From Candidatus Hydrogenedentota bacterium (lineage in GTDB: Bacteria > Hydrogenedentota > Hydrogenedentia > Hydrogenedentales > CAITNO01), in the NCBI GenBank assembly GCA_023145975.1, contig JAGLCZ010000226.1, positions 1 to 6,082 of the forward strand: a stretch of 6,082 nt of DNA, written 5' to 3'. A program made the position numbers and the translations under genes. Numbering within the stretch: position 1 is the stretch's first letter; each line of letters starts with the position of its first letter. Positions 4,912-6,082 of this stretch are shown here, one piece after another. The notes under the pieces are model-generated. The model had not been told where the DNA came from, did no database searches, and saw nothing but the letters and a program-made list of their open reading frames with translations.

Positions 4912-6082
4912 ATGAATGCAGCCAATGAAAAAAGAAGCGACAGCGCACTGGCCAAGGTTGTCCGGATAAACACCGCACTGCGGCATGAGGAGCCGGACCG
5001 CATACCCATGGGCGAGTTTTATTGGGGTAGTTTTCTCCAGCGTTGGCGCGAGGAACTTGGCTTGCCTGAGAATACCGACCCCTATAAGCATTATGACCTC
5101 GATTGGATCGTCACTGTGCCCAATATGGATCCCCACATCAAGTCGTTTGATACGCTCAGGGAAACAGCGGAAGAAGTGGTGGTGCAAACGGGTTTTGAAG
5201 CAGTAGTGCGCAAACGTTTTGACTTGCCAATGCCGGAATCGGTCTCCTGGGAAACTGATACCATCGAAAAACTGGAGGCCTTTGAATTTGATGCGGCAGA
5301 CGACCCGCGGCGGTTTTATGAAGGAGGCGACAACCATATTGCAGGTGTAGGCGATGGGTTTCAGCGAAATAGCCCAGCCTGGATAAACGGTGTAAAGACG
5401 GTGCGCAAAGACTTCGCTGTCTATGGAAGTATGATAGAAGCCTCTGAATGCCTTACGCGTCTTATCGGTCAGATGAATATCCTCATGTGGATTGGCGAAT
5501 ATCCCGAACGCTTAGGAAAGCAGATTCTCCGCATTGGCGAATTTTATGTTGAATGCTGTCGAGCCGAGATCGAAGCGGCTTCGGGGTTGCTGGATGGCAT
5601 GGTCATTTGGGGCGATGTCGCTTATTCTGCCAATATGTTTTTCTCTCCCGATTACTGGCGTGCCTATTTTCAGCCTGCTGTACGGCGCATGATTGAGCTC
5701 TGCCATGATAATCATCTTCCTGTGATCTATCATGGCTGCGGCAATGCCGCCGCGATTCTTCCCGATTTCATTGACATGGGTCTGGATGCCTACAATCCGC
5801 TGGAAGCCAAGGCTGGACTGGATGTCGTTGCGTTACGCCGTCAATATGGTCACAGAATCGGTTTCTGCGGCAACAGCAACATGCAGCTTTGGGAAAATGC
5901 GGATTTGGATGTGTTACGCCGGGAAATATTGCGTAAACTGAATGCGGCAAAAGGCGGCGGGTATATTTTTCAGTCCGACCACTCTGTAAGCAGCGGTGTT
6001 AGCGGAAAAACGTATGACTACATCGTGAAACTGGTCCGGGAATACGGGCAGTACCCATTAGACTTGGGCAATTACGAAGAAA
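4912..6082 (+). CDS. Uroporphyrinogen decarboxylase-like / corrinoid methyltransferase superfamily protein (3' end beyond window)
   Basis: The frame is open for 390 codons from ATG 4912 to the window edge with no stop, so the gene is cut but probably near its end. The family is supported by an N-terminal ALRHEEPDRIP (22-32), a central VIWGDVAYS (W233-G234-D235), VIYHGCGN (His274, Cys276) followed by ILPDFIDMGLDAYNP, then YGHRIGFCGNSNM (Cys319), and SDHSVSSGVSG near the C-terminus (D356, H357). This superfamily includes heme-pathway decarboxylases and the MtaA/MtbA-type methyl-transfer enzymes. The HxC pair resembles the zinc-binding pair of the methyltransferases. Cys319 is only 43 residues after Cys276, and the C-terminal motif has no Cys, so zinc binding is uncertain. 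A true HemE role is unlikely given the divergent N-terminus and location in a sugar-import operon. It is a soluble, probably cytoplasmic enzyme with no signal peptide. Likely role: modifying the imported compound. The reaction is unknown; demethylation is only a hypothesis. Confidence 0.88.
   Translation, partial: MNAANEKRSDSALAKVVRINTALRHEEPDRIPMGEFYWGSFLQRWREELGLPENTDPYKHYDLDWIVTVPNMDPHIKSFDTLRETAEEVVVQTGFEAVVRKRFDLPMPESVSWETDTIEKLEAFEFDAADDPRRFYEGGDNHIAGVGDGFQRNSPAWINGVKTVRKDFAVYGSMIEASECLTRLIGQMNILMWIGEYPERLGKQILRIGEFYVECCRAEIEAASGLLDGMVIWGDVAYSANMFFSPDYWRAYFQPAVRRMIELCHDNHLPVIYHGCGNAAAILPDFIDMGLDAYNPLEAKAGLDVVALRRQYGHRIGFCGNSNMQLWENADLDVLRREILRKLNAAKGGGYIFQSDHSVSSGVSGKTYDYIVKLVREYGQYPLDLGNYEE

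Noticed and set aside
4888..4912. Possible terminator or promoter between the fusion and the URO-D-like gene
   Set aside because: The 21-nt gap has no inverted repeat or U-tract and is too short for a full promoter. It holds only a ribosome-binding site.
4831..5337. Antisense open frame of 168 codons spanning the fusion/URO-D junction
   Set aside because: It crosses from one sense gene into another and has no domain-like sequence or convincing ribosome-binding site. Both sense genes are supported by family motifs.
4912..6082. Genuine heme-pathway uroporphyrinogen decarboxylase (HemE)
   Set aside because: The N-terminus and C-terminal motifs are those of the divergent URO-D-like proteins, an HxC pair typical of methyltransferase relatives is present, and the neighbours are sugar-type transporter genes rather than heme genes.

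Overview
This window is one densely packed, single-direction (+ strand) operon segment for carbohydrate-type uptake. It has no RNA gene, mobile element, CRISPR array or non-coding stretch longer than about 21 nt between genes. Base composition looks moderate, roughly half G+C by eye. The organism is not identifiable from the sequence. The combination of an RbsA/RbsC-type ABC importer with a uroporphyrinogen-decarboxylase-like (URO-D-like) protein, and an exported domain tethered by a membrane segment, would fit an anaerobic, probably Gram-negative bacterium. Lentisphaerota/Verrucomicrobiota, Planctomycetota or Spirochaetota are possibilities, but this is a weak inference.

Layout: positions 1-129 are probably the C-terminal end of an upstream gene, closed by tandem stops TGA TAA. 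A 501-residue double-cassette ATPase (137-1642) follows after 7 nt. It overlaps by 8 nt a 324-residue RbsC-type permease (1635-2609), which in turn overlaps by 8 nt a 762-residue protein (2602-4890). That last protein is a second RbsC-type permease joined in frame to a membrane anchor, a Pro/Gly-rich spacer and a complete periplasmic sugar-binding-type domain. After a 21-nt gap a URO-D/corrinoid-methyltransferase-superfamily gene begins at 4912 and runs off the window edge with 390 codons visible.

Working model: the ATPase energises a heteromeric pair of permeases, and the solute receptor is covalently attached to the second permease, so transport capacity and substrate capture are built into one chain. 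A well-placed ribosome-binding site and in-frame ATG inside the fusion (3651-3666) suggest the binding protein might also be made as a separate membrane-anchored 408-residue product. The URO-D-like enzyme is co-oriented and tightly spaced, so it probably acts on the imported compound or a product of it. One speculative role is methyl-group removal from a methylated substrate. The transported compound cannot be named from sequence alone.

The most notable item is the permease-receptor fusion with its retained internal start. The main alternative is that a recent indel or a sequencing error removed a stop codon between two ordinarily separate genes.
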